A stretch of 64,000 nt of DNA from an uncultured Bacteroidales bacterium. Its GTDB lineage: Bacteria; Bacteroidota; Bacteroidia; Bacteroidales; Marinilabiliaceae. The position numbers and the translations under genes are program-made. Location: NCBI GenBank assembly GCA_937892095.1, contig CALAVC010000244.1, positions 34,776 through 98,775 on the forward strand, written 5' to 3'. The notes under the pieces were generated by a model. It was not told the origin of the DNA. It saw nothing but the letters and a program-made list of their open reading frames with translations, and ran no database searches. Numbering within the stretch: the stretch's first letter is position 1; every line of letters begins with the position of its first letter. Shown here one piece after another: positions 1 to 7,549 of this stretch.

Positions 1-1
1 C

Positions 2-103
2 TACGCCTACACAAATTGCGCTCAAAACACACTTTGGAACAAATATCATCTACCTTGCATTACATTCTTCTTAGAAGTCGAGAAAGAAGAACCCATCAAA
101 TAG
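2..103 (+). CDS. C-terminal end of an unidentified gene, cut by the window edge
   Basis: A reading frame is open from base 2 to a TAG at 101-103 and gives 33 residues, rich in aromatic and hydrophobic residues, ending in an acidic stretch EVEKEEPIK. A strong hairpin plus T-run begins 24 bases after the stop, which is what one expects for the last gene of a transcription unit. The fragment is too short to assign to a family. The call rests only on the open frame, its protein-like composition and the terminator behind it. Confidence 0.4.
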   Translation, partial: YAYTNCAQNTLWNKYHLPCITFFLEVEKEEPIK

Positions 104-126
104 CCGTCTGGCACACCACAATAACA

Positions 127-171
127 GCCCACAAACGTTGAGTTTATGACGTTTGTGGGCTTGTCTTTTTT
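127..171 (+). terminator. Rho-independent terminator upstream of the rhamnose genes
   Basis: A perfect 12-bp stem (127-138 with 149-160) around a 10-base loop is followed by TTGTCTTTTTT. It separates the upstream gene from rhaB. It also argues against any rhaB start upstream of about 200, because such a start would lie inside or before the hairpin. Confidence 0.85.
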
Positions 172-205
172 AAGAATTATTCTATGTTTTACACAGATAT
201 TTTTT

Positions 206-213
206 TATCTTTG
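206..213 (+). promoter_or_regulatory. Candidate Bacteroidetes -7 box for the rha genes
   Basis: TATCTTTG matches the Bacteroidetes -7 consensus TAnnTTTG. It lies just after the upstream terminator and 77 bases before the chosen rhaB start. No clear -33 TTG is seen at the usual distance, only a T-rich stretch at 187-190. Confidence 0.5.
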
Positions 214-289
214 TCTAATGTCGTTACTTTGGTCTGTGTGTATGCTCAGCACCTCAGTTCATCATCAAAAAAATAACATCAGCAATTTA

Positions 290-1771
290 ATGGAGACAGA
301 AAAAAACTTCTTTGCCGTCGACCTTGGTGCTACAAGCGGACGCACCATCGTTGGCTCAATCAAAGACGGTAAAGTAAATCTCGAAGAAATAACACGTTTC
401 CCCAATAACCTTATCGAAGTAGGTGGACACTTCTTTTGGGATATATATGCCCTCTACAACGAAATAATACGCGGTCTGCGCTTCGTTGCCCAAAAAGGCA
501 TCAAGATAAGCAGCATAGGCATCGACACTTGGGGCGTCGACGTCGTTTGCATTGGCGAAGATGGACAAATCAACGGTCAGCCAATGGCCTATCGCGACCC
601 TTGCACTTTCAAAGCCATGGACGACTATCTCAACCATATCGTCGACCGCGAAGAAGTCTACCAAACCACAGGCATACAGTTCCTCAATTTCAACACTCTT
701 TTTCAGCTCTATGCCATGCGTCGCCAAGGCAACGTAGCGCTTCGCAATGCTCAGAAGATTCTCTTCATACCCGACGCGCTCAGTTGGATGCTCACTGGCA
801 ATGCAGTATGCGAATATACCATAGCTTCCACCAGCCAAATGCTCGACCCTCGCACGGGCGACCTCGATGAACGTTTGCTCAATTCCGTAGGACTTGCTCG
901 TCACCATTTCGGACGCATGGTAAGCCCCGGCACACAAGTAGGCGTTCTTACCAGCGAAGTTCAGCGTCAGACAGGTCTTGGACCTGTCCCCGTCATAGCC
1001 GTTGCAGGTCATGACACCGGAAGTGCAGTAGCCGCCGTACCAGCCCAAGACGAAAAGTTTGCCTATCTCAGCAGTGGCACGTGGAGCCTTATGGGCATTG
1101 AGACCCCCGAAGCCATCATAAGCAAACTAAGTTTCGAACGCAACTTTACCAACGAAGGAGGCATAGACGGCACCACTCGATTCCTCAAAAACATCTGTGG
1201 CATGTGGCTTCTCGAGCGTTGCCGCAAAGAATGGGGCGACTCCGCACCAGCCGAATACCCCAAGATAATAGAGGCAGCCACCAAGCAAGAAGCCTTCCGT
1301 AGTCTTATCAACCCCGACGACCCAGTCTTTGCCAACCCATCCAACATGCAAGACGCCATACAAGTCTATTGCCGTCGCACAGGTCAAGTAGTCCCCGAAG
1401 GTTATGCCGCGGTAGCTCGTTGCATTTTCGATTCGCTCGCTCTCCGCTATCGTCAAGTCTTCGGCTACCTCAAAGAAATGGCATCGTTCGATATCGAACG
1501 CCTTCACGTCATCGGTGGTGGCTCGCGCAACGAACTGCTCAACCAGTTTACAGCCAATGCCTGTGGTGTCGAAGTCGTAGCAGGTCCACAAGAATGTACC
1601 GCACTCGGCAACGTCATGATGCAAGCCGCTGCAGCTGGTGTCGTCAAGAATATTTGGGACATGCGTCGTGTCATAAACGACGGCATAGAACTCAAAGTCT
1701 ACCAACCAACCGACAAACAGCAATGGGACGCAGCCTATGAAAAGTATCTTGCCGTCACCAAAACGAAATAA
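290..1771 (+). CDS. rhaB: Rhamnulokinase
   Basis: ATP-dependent kinase that phosphorylates L-rhamnulose to L-rhamnulose 1-phosphate, the second intracellular step of rhamnose breakdown. The 493-residue product belongs to the FGGY kinase family. It has an N-terminal nucleotide-binding loop DLGATSGR (residues 11-18), the GHDTGSA segment opening the second lobe, and SSGTWSLMG, which is typical of rhamnulokinases. The frame is open back to 146, but that part overlaps a terminator and the candidate promoter and reads as junk, so the ATG at 290 (METEKNFF) is chosen. The isomerase gene follows after 44 bases, so the two are probably co-transcribed. Length is normal for the family and no key motif is missing. 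Confidence 0.95.
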   Translation: METEKNFFAVDLGATSGRTIVGSIKDGKVNLEEITRFPNNLIEVGGHFFWDIYALYNEIIRGLRFVAQKGIKISSIGIDTWGVDVVCIGEDGQINGQPMAYRDPCTFKAMDDYLNHIVDREEVYQTTGIQFLNFNTLFQLYAMRRQGNVALRNAQKILFIPDALSWMLTGNAVCEYTIASTSQMLDPRTGDLDERLLNSVGLARHHFGRMVSPGTQVGVLTSEVQRQTGLGPVPVIAVAGHDTGSAVAAVPAQDEKFAYLSSGTWSLMGIETPEAIISKLSFERNFTNEGGIDGTTRFLKNICGMWLLERCRKEWGDSAPAEYPKIIEAATKQEAFRSLINPDDPVFANPSNMQDAIQVYCRRTGQVVPEGYAAVARCIFDSLALRYRQVFGYLKEMASFDIERLHVIGGGSRNELLNQFTANACGVEVVAGPQECTALGNVMMQAAAAGVVKNIWDMRRVINDGIELKVYQPTDKQQWDAAYEKYLAVTKTK

Positions 1772-1815
1772 AGTAATCATTAAAATAAACTCACAGAAAT
1801 AAGTTCTTCAAAAGG

Positions 1816-3069
1816 ATGAAAGACGAACAAATAAAAAAAGCCTACGAAATTGCTCGCGAACGCTATGCAGCCATAGGTGTCGACACCGATAAGGCACTCG
1901 ACCAACTACAAAAAACTCAAATATCTCTCCACTGCTGGCAGACCGACGACGTTGTCGGCTTTGAGCGCAACGAAGCACTCTCTGGCGGCATTCAGACTAC
2001 TGGCAACTACCCAGGTCGCGCTCGCAACATCGACGAAGTGCGCAAAGACCTCGAGTTCGTCAAAACGCTCATCGCTGGCGACCATCGCCTCAATGTACAC
2101 GCCATCTATGGCGACTTCGGTGGCAAGCCCGTCGACCGCGACCAAATAGAAGTAAGTCACTTCCAGAGTTGGATAGACTGGGCAAAAGCCAACAATATGA
2201 AACTCGACTTCAACAGCTCGAGCTTCTCGCACCCCAAGAGTGGCGAACTCACACTCTCCAACCCCGACAAGGGCATCCGCGATTTCTGGATTGAGCACAC
2301 CAAGCGTTGCCGTCGCATCTCCGATGCCATGGGCAAAGCGCAGGGCGACCCCTGCATAATGAACATTTGGGTACACGATGGTAGCAAAGACATGACCGTT
2401 GAGCGCAAACGCTATCGCGAAATCTTTGCCGAAAGCCTCGATGAAATACTCAAAGAAGACCTCCCTGGCATGAAAACATGCCTCGAAGCTAAGCTCTTTG
2501 GCATTGGTCTCGAAAGCTACACCGTCGGCTCACACGACTTCGTCGCTGGCTATTGCGCCACACGCAAGCTCATGTATACCCTCGACACAGGTCACTACGA
2601 AATGACTGAAAACGTGGCCGACATGATTGCTTCGCTCTTGCTCTTCGTGCCCGAGCTCATGCTCCACGTCAGCCGTCCTATCCGTTGGGACTCCGACCAC
2701 GTAACCATAATGAACGACCAGACTCTCGACCTCTTCAAAGAACTCCGTCGTGCCGATGGTCTGAGTCGCGCTCACATTGGTTTGGACTACTTCGACGCAA
2801 GCATCAACCGCATAGGTGCCTACATCGTTGGTACTCGTGCCACTCAGAAGTGCGTCCTCTCGGCTCTCCTCGAACCACTCGACAAACTTCGCCAATACGA
2901 AGACAAGGGACAGAACTTCGAACGCCTCGCACTCATCGAAGAGGCCAAGAGCATGCCTTTCGGTGCTGTCTTCGACTACTTCAACCTCAAAAACAACGTA
3001 CCAGTCGGCGAAGACTTCATCCCAGCCATCCAACAGTACGAAAAAGACGTTCTTTCGAAGCGTTGCTAA
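1816..3069 (+). CDS. rhaA: L-rhamnose isomerase
   Basis: Interconverts L-rhamnose and L-rhamnulose in the cytoplasm, the first catabolic step. At 417 residues it is about the size of the enterobacterial RhaA enzyme and resembles it throughout, for example near the N terminus (SLHCWQTDDVVGFE). Putative metal-binding acids and histidine of the TIM barrel are present in order: the Glu in CLEAKLFG, the Asp in YTLDTGH, the His in MLHVSRPIRW and the Asp in IGLDYFDAS. It lies between the kinase and the rhamnose transporter. A strong terminator-like hairpin sits directly after its stop, so full read-through into rhaT is not certain. Confidence 0.95.
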   Translation: MKDEQIKKAYEIARERYAAIGVDTDKALDQLQKTQISLHCWQTDDVVGFERNEALSGGIQTTGNYPGRARNIDEVRKDLEFVKTLIAGDHRLNVHAIYGDFGGKPVDRDQIEVSHFQSWIDWAKANNMKLDFNSSSFSHPKSGELTLSNPDKGIRDFWIEHTKRCRRISDAMGKAQGDPCIMNIWVHDGSKDMTVERKRYREIFAESLDEILKEDLPGMKTCLEAKLFGIGLESYTVGSHDFVAGYCATRKLMYTLDTGHYEMTENVADMIASLLLFVPELMLHVSRPIRWDSDHVTIMNDQTLDLFKELRRADGLSRAHIGLDYFDASINRIGAYIVGTRATQKCVLSALLEPLDKLRQYEDKGQNFERLALIEEAKSMPFGAVFDYFNLKNNVPVGEDFIPAIQQYEKDVLSKRC

Positions 3070-3094
3070 TAAAATAGCTTAGCATAACTAAACC

Positions 3095-3141
3095 AAACTC
3101 CCCCGACGCACGGCAAACTCCGTCCGATGGGGGAGTTTTTT
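3095..3141 (+). terminator. Terminator or attenuator between rhaA and rhaT
   Basis: A 10-bp stem (3095-3104 with 3129-3138) encloses a 24-base loop that can itself form a short ACGG/CCGT helix. A run of six T follows at 3136-3141. It lies 26 bases after the rhaA stop and 34 bases before the rhaT start, inside what looks like one functional operon. Confidence 0.75.
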
Positions 3142-3174
3142 AAGAACACACACATCTTTACAAAACATCTTCTT

Positions 3175-4209
3175 ATGGAAATCATATTAGGTTTGCTCAT
3201 AATAGCCATAGGCGCTTTTTGCCAATCGAGCTGCTATGTGCCCATCAATAAAATCAAGCAATGGAGCTGGGAAAGCTACTGGATTGTGCAAGGTGTTTTC
3301 GCTTGGCTTATCTTCCCACTCATAGGTGCTCTCTTAGCTGTGCCCAGTGGTCATAGCCTTTTCGAACTCTTTACTGCCGAACGCTCATTCAACATTTGGA
3401 TGACCATCTTCTTCGGCATTCTTTGGGGTGTCGGTGGTCTGACTTTCGGACTTTCTATGCGCTACCTCGGCGTAGCTCTTGGGCAAAGCATAGCTCTCGG
3501 CACATGTGCAGGTCTTGGCACCATAATGGGACCCGTGCTACTCAACATCTTCTTCCCCGAACTCAATGCCCTCAGCTCACTTACAGCTTCTGTCATCATT
3601 GGCGTAGTAGTTACGCTTGTCGGCATTGCCATCATTGGCGTAGCTGGCTCAATGAAAGCAGCCTCGCTCAGCGAAGAAGAAAAGAAAGCAGCCGTCAAAG
3701 ACTTCAACTTCCCCAAAGGTCTTGCCATTGCATTGTTGGCAGGGTTCATGAGTGGCTGCTTCAACGTCGGTCTCGAATTTGGCAAAGACATCAATTTTGG
3801 CGATATGACCAACGTCATGTTCCGCACGCTACCAGCCACTCTGCTCGTTACGCTCGGCGGCTTCCTGACCAACGCCATCTACTGCTTCTATCAGAACAAG
3901 AAGAACAATACCTTTGGCGACTATTCTAAAATTTCTGTTCTGACCAACAACATACTTTTCTGCGCTCTCGCTGGTTTGCTATGGTATAGCCAGTTCTTTG
4001 GTCTTGCGCTTGGCAAAGGCTTCCTGACCTCTTCGCCAGTCCTGACGACGCTTGCTTTCTGCATTCTTATGGCTCTCAACGTCGTGTTTAGCAACGTCTG
4101 GGGCATTATCCTCAAAGAGTGGAAAGGCTGTTCGCGTGCCACTCTTGCGGTTCTCGTTGTCGGCATAGTCGTACTTATCTTCTCGTGCTTCGTGCCACAA
4201 CTATTGTAA
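3175..4209 (+). CDS. rhaT: L-rhamnose/H+ symporter
   Basis: Inner-membrane transporter of the drug/metabolite superfamily that brings L-rhamnose in with protons. The 344-residue product has about ten hydrophobic segments, and the opening (GLLIIAIGAFCQSSCYVPI) and later GLSMRYLGVALGQSIALG are characteristic of RhaT. The frame opens at 3127, but that region is the 3' arm of the terminator hairpin, so the ATG at 3175 (MEIILG) is preferred. It completes the set of kinase, isomerase and permease. Aldolase, lactaldehyde reductase and an RhaR-type regulator are not in this window. Confidence 0.93.
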   Translation: MEIILGLLIIAIGAFCQSSCYVPINKIKQWSWESYWIVQGVFAWLIFPLIGALLAVPSGHSLFELFTAERSFNIWMTIFFGILWGVGGLTFGLSMRYLGVALGQSIALGTCAGLGTIMGPVLLNIFFPELNALSSLTASVIIGVVVTLVGIAIIGVAGSMKAASLSEEEKKAAVKDFNFPKGLAIALLAGFMSGCFNVGLEFGKDINFGDMTNVMFRTLPATLLVTLGGFLTNAIYCFYQNKKNNTFGDYSKISVLTNNILFCALAGLLWYSQFFGLALGKGFLTSSPVLTTLAFCILMALNVVFSNVWGIILKEWKGCSRATLAVLVVGIVVLIFSCFVPQLL

Positions 4210-4234
4210 CGTCTCTATCCTTTTGACCAATAGA

Positions 4235-4268
4235 TAAAAGAGACACAAACATGTGTCTCTTTTATTTT
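4235..4268 (+). terminator. Rho-independent terminator after rhaT
   Basis: A perfect 13-bp stem (4235-4247 with 4252-4264) with a 4-base loop is flanked by an A-rich and a T-rich side (TTTTATTTT). It ends the rhamnose transcription unit and separates it from the SusC/SusD pair. Confidence 0.85.
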
Positions 4269-4307
4269 AAATATGTCAACAATGATTTTTTTGTGTGTAT
4301 AATAACT

Positions 4308-4315
4308 TAATTTTG
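4308..4315 (+). promoter_or_regulatory. Candidate -7 box for the first SusC/SusD pair
   Basis: TAATTTTG fits TAnnTTTG and lies 57 bases before the SusC start, directly after the rhaT terminator. A TTTG at 4290-4293 is closer than the usual -33 spacing, so this is a composition-based candidate only. Confidence 0.35.
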
Positions 4316-4371
4316 TCAACAAGTCTGATTGCGAAATCTCATATAGCCTATTAACAATCTAAATATAATTT

Positions 4372-7300
4372 ATGTCGCGAAACTACTTATTTCGAATAGT
4401 TCGTAGAGAAAGCAAAATGCTTCTCTTTGCGCTATTCCTTTTTTTGTGTGGCACAATGTATGCCCAAGAAATGCGTACCGTTACTGGACGGGTTGTCGAC
4501 AATGTTGGCTCGCCAGTTATTGGTGCTGCCGTAATGGTGCAAGGTACTTCGACTGGCACGGTTACGGATGTCGACGGACGATATAGTCTGCAAGTTCCAC
4601 CAGATGCCACGCTCGTGGTCTCATTCATTGGTTATGACACTGAGACGCAAGTCGTGACCGACCAGTCGGAAGTCAACTTCACCCTTTTCGACGAGCTAAA
4701 CGAACTCGAGGAATTAATGGTTATCGGCTATGGTACTCAAAAACGTAGCGACCTCACTGGTGCCATAAGCCAAGTAAAAGGACAAGACCTTGTCCTTAAC
4801 CCTAGCGTCAACCCAATGGAAGCCCTCCAAGGTAAGGTGGCTGGTTTGGACATAACCAAGGAGAGCGGACAAGCAGGCTCTGGTGTCAATATGCAACTCC
4901 GTGGCAATCGCTCTTTCACCGCCAGTGGCACGCCAACGTTTATCATAGACGGCATGCCAGGCGACTATTCGACTCTCAACCCCAACGACATCGAGAATAT
5001 CGAAATTCTTAAAGATGCTTCATCGACAGCTGTCTATGGTGCTAGTGGCGCAAACGGCGTAGTCCTAATCACAACAAAGCACGGCAAAGAAGGTAAAATG
5101 CTCGTCAACCTAAATGTCTTTGCAGGCTTCAATGGTTGGAGTCGAGTCCCCGAAGTGCGTAGCGGCGAAAGCTACATTCAGGTTTTGCGCGATGCTGCCA
5201 AGGCTGCTGGCAACTGGAGCAGCACTGCCGACGACAAGACCATGATGGATAATACTCTTGGCGAGGGAGCCTACGACGCTCACCTTCGTGGCGAATATAT
5301 CGATTGGACCGACGAGTTGCTCAAAACATCAACTGTCCAAAGTTATAGTCTCTCGGTTAGTGGTGGCAACGAACGCACCAAGAGCTACCTCTCACTCAAT
5401 TTTAGCGATGAAAATGGTCAATATAGCAACGACAACAACAAAGTCTATTCGACCAAGATGAAGATAGACTACAAAGTGCGCGACTGGTTTAGCATCGGAA
5501 TCAATAATGCACTTTCGTTTGTATATCGTAATTCGGCCTACACAGACTTGGGCTTTGCTCTGCGCATGATGCCTCTTGGCAAGTTGTATGACGAAGATGG
5601 CAACCTGAACCCTTTTGTCAACAATCATGCAGACACCTATCCAAACTTGCTTCTTAACAGCAAGAGCAACTATCGCAACAACAGACAAAATCTGCGTGTC
5701 GCAATAAACCCATACATCGAAATAACTCCTTTCAAAGGTTTCTCGTGGCTTAGCCGCGTACAAGCCAATATCAACGTCAACAAACACAACTATTTCCAAG
5801 GCGAAGGCTCTTATCAATACTACTACTTGGGCGGAAGAGATGTGCAGGGAACCAATGTCAACTGCTATGCCGAAGTAACAACCGACAGAGAGTATGACTA
5901 CAAGTGGGAAAACGTCTTGACCTACAACACTCAAATTGCCGACGTACACGACATAACGGTGACGGCTGTCTCTTCGTGGAATCACGACCAGAACGACTCT
6001 CAATATAACAAAGAGACCAACATCACAGACAATGCCTACCTATGGCACAACATGGGCAAATCTCTCGATGAAAACTCCAAGGTGTTGACGTCATATTCTA
6101 TGAGTAAAGGTTTAGGTTTCGTCGGTCGTGTCAATTATGGCTATGCTGGCAAATATTTGGCTTCTGTGTCTGTGCGTCGCGATGGTAGCAGTCGCCTCTC
6201 CGAAGACTATCGTTGGGACACTTTCCCTGCTTTCTCTCTCGGATGGCGCATAAGCGAAGAAAACTTTATGCAGAACACACGCGATGTCGTCGACAACCTG
6301 AAAATACGTTTCGGCTATGGTGTAACTGGCACGGCCAACATCAAACCATATCAGACCCTCTCGACTCTCGACGAAACAAAAATAAGTTTCTCTGGTCAGA
6401 CCGAAACCGTAAAACGATTCAGTCAGAACTATGCCAATTCTCAACTCGGTTGGGAAAAGAGCTACAACACAAATATTGGTCTCGATGCCAACTTGTTTGA
6501 CAATCGAATAGACTTTGCCATCGACCTCTACAAGACAAAAACAAAAGATGTAATTTGGACCAGTTCTCTGCCAATTGTTAATGGCGGTTTCGATTCTTCG
6601 ACATCTTATAAAATGGCGCGTAATATTGCTCAGACCGAAAACCGTGGTGTCGAAGTCCAGCTGACAACCACAAACATCAAAACAGATGAATGGCTTTGGA
6701 AGAGTAATGTGTCTTTTGCCGCCAACCACGAGGAAGTTACAAAACTTATTGATGGTGCAAGCGAACATGAGCAAAATGGCGACTATTGGCTCACTGTCGG
6801 TGAGCCTGTCAAGTCGTTCTACGACAACAAGATAGAGGGTGTCTGGCAAAAAGGTGAGGAAGCCGACGCTGCTGTCTTTGCCCGTCAGCCAGGCGACATC
6901 AAATTGGCAACCAACGACCTCGTCCATGTGTCCGAAGGTGTCTACGAAGGCATCGATAGCCAGACTGGCGAAAAGGTTGTCTATACTGCCGACAACGTCT
7001 ATGCTGCCGATAAAGATAAACACACCATTGGGCACAACAGCCCCGACTGGACTCTTGGCTTCAAAAACGAAGTCAATTGGCGCAATTGGGATTTGTCTGT
7101 GTTTATGTTCTGGCGTTGGGGACAGACAATCAAATATGAACTTCTTGGCTACTACGACCCGAGTGGTGTTCGCAATTTCCCCACATATTTCAACTATTGG
7201 ACAGAAGACAATCCAAGCAACGAATACCCTGCTATCTATCAGGGACGAAGCATTACTGCCTATCCAGGATACTCGTCGTTGCAGTATGTCGATGGTTCAT

Positions 7301-7515
7301 ATTTCAAAATCAAGAATATTACGCTCGGCTATACGTTGCCCAATCGTATTATGGACCGCATAGGTCTCGACCACTTGCGTTTCTATGCCACCATAACCAA
7401 TCCGCTCATACACGCCAAGAGTGATCGTCTCAAAGACTATGACCCAGAACAGAATGGCAACATCAACTATCCGCTTACAAAACAATTTGTCTTCGGAATG
7501 AACCTGACCTTCTAA
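4372..7515 (+). CDS. SusC/RagA-type TonB-dependent outer-membrane receptor
   Basis: Energy-dependent outer-membrane porin that works with a SusD lipoprotein to import oligosaccharides. The 1047-residue protein has a hydrophobic signal segment ending in YAQ, then a carboxypeptidase-regulatory-like domain (TVTGRVVD to FIGYDTETQ, roughly 35-95). The plug region carries VIGYGTQKRSDLTGAISQV and the SusC signature IENIEILKDASSTAVYGASG, and a long beta-barrel ends in FVFGMNLTF. No extra N-terminal STN domain is seen, so anti-sigma signalling is not indicated. The SusD partner starts 34 bases later. The substrate cannot be read from the sequence; rhamnose genes upstream make a rhamnose-containing glycan plausible. 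Confidence 0.95.
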   Translation: MSRNYLFRIVRRESKMLLFALFLFLCGTMYAQEMRTVTGRVVDNVGSPVIGAAVMVQGTSTGTVTDVDGRYSLQVPPDATLVVSFIGYDTETQVVTDQSEVNFTLFDELNELEELMVIGYGTQKRSDLTGAISQVKGQDLVLNPSVNPMEALQGKVAGLDITKESGQAGSGVNMQLRGNRSFTASGTPTFIIDGMPGDYSTLNPNDIENIEILKDASSTAVYGASGANGVVLITTKHGKEGKMLVNLNVFAGFNGWSRVPEVRSGESYIQVLRDAAKAAGNWSSTADDKTMMDNTLGEGAYDAHLRGEYIDWTDELLKTSTVQSYSLSVSGGNERTKSYLSLNFSDENGQYSNDNNKVYSTKMKIDYKVRDWFSIGINNALSFVYRNSAYTDLGFALRMMPLGKLYDEDGNLNPFVNNHADTYPNLLLNSKSNYRNNRQNLRVAINPYIEITPFKGFSWLSRVQANINVNKHNYFQGEGSYQYYYLGGRDVQGTNVNCYAEVTTDREYDYKWENVLTYNTQIADVHDITVTAVSSWNHDQNDSQYNKETNITDNAYLWHNMGKSLDENSKVLTSYSMSKGLGFVGRVNYGYAGKYLASVSVRRDGSSRLSEDYRWDTFPAFSLGWRISEENFMQNTRDVVDNLKIRFGYGVTGTANIKPYQTLSTLDETKISFSGQTETVKRFSQNYANSQLGWEKSYNTNIGLDANLFDNRIDFAIDLYKTKTKDVIWTSSLPIVNGGFDSSTSYKMARNIAQTENRGVEVQLTTTNIKTDEWLWKSNVSFAANHEEVTKLIDGASEHEQNGDYWLTVGEPVKSFYDNKIEGVWQKGEEADAAVFARQPGDIKLATNDLVHVSEGVYEGIDSQTGEKVVYTADNVYAADKDKHTIGHNSPDWTLGFKNEVNWRNWDLSVFMFWRWGQTIKYELLGYYDPSGVRNFPTYFNYWTEDNPSNEYPAIYQGRSITAYPGYSSLQYVDGSYFKIKNITLGYTLPNRIMDRIGLDHLRFYATITNPLIHAKSDRLKDYDPEQNGNINYPLTKQFVFGMNLTF

Positions 7516-7549
7516 ACGTCTCCTCCCTTAGAAAAATCAAGCATAAGTT

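Noticed and set aside
146..289. N-terminal extension of rhaB in the open frame
   Set aside because: The region includes part of a terminator hairpin and the candidate promoter, and the translated residues do not resemble a kinase. The ATG at 290 begins right before the conserved nucleotide-binding loop.
356..1048. Long antisense frames opposite rhaB, porX, the SusC genes, metG and others
   Set aside because: They are mirror frames of strongly conserved genes, caused by codon bias, and their translations lack domain features.
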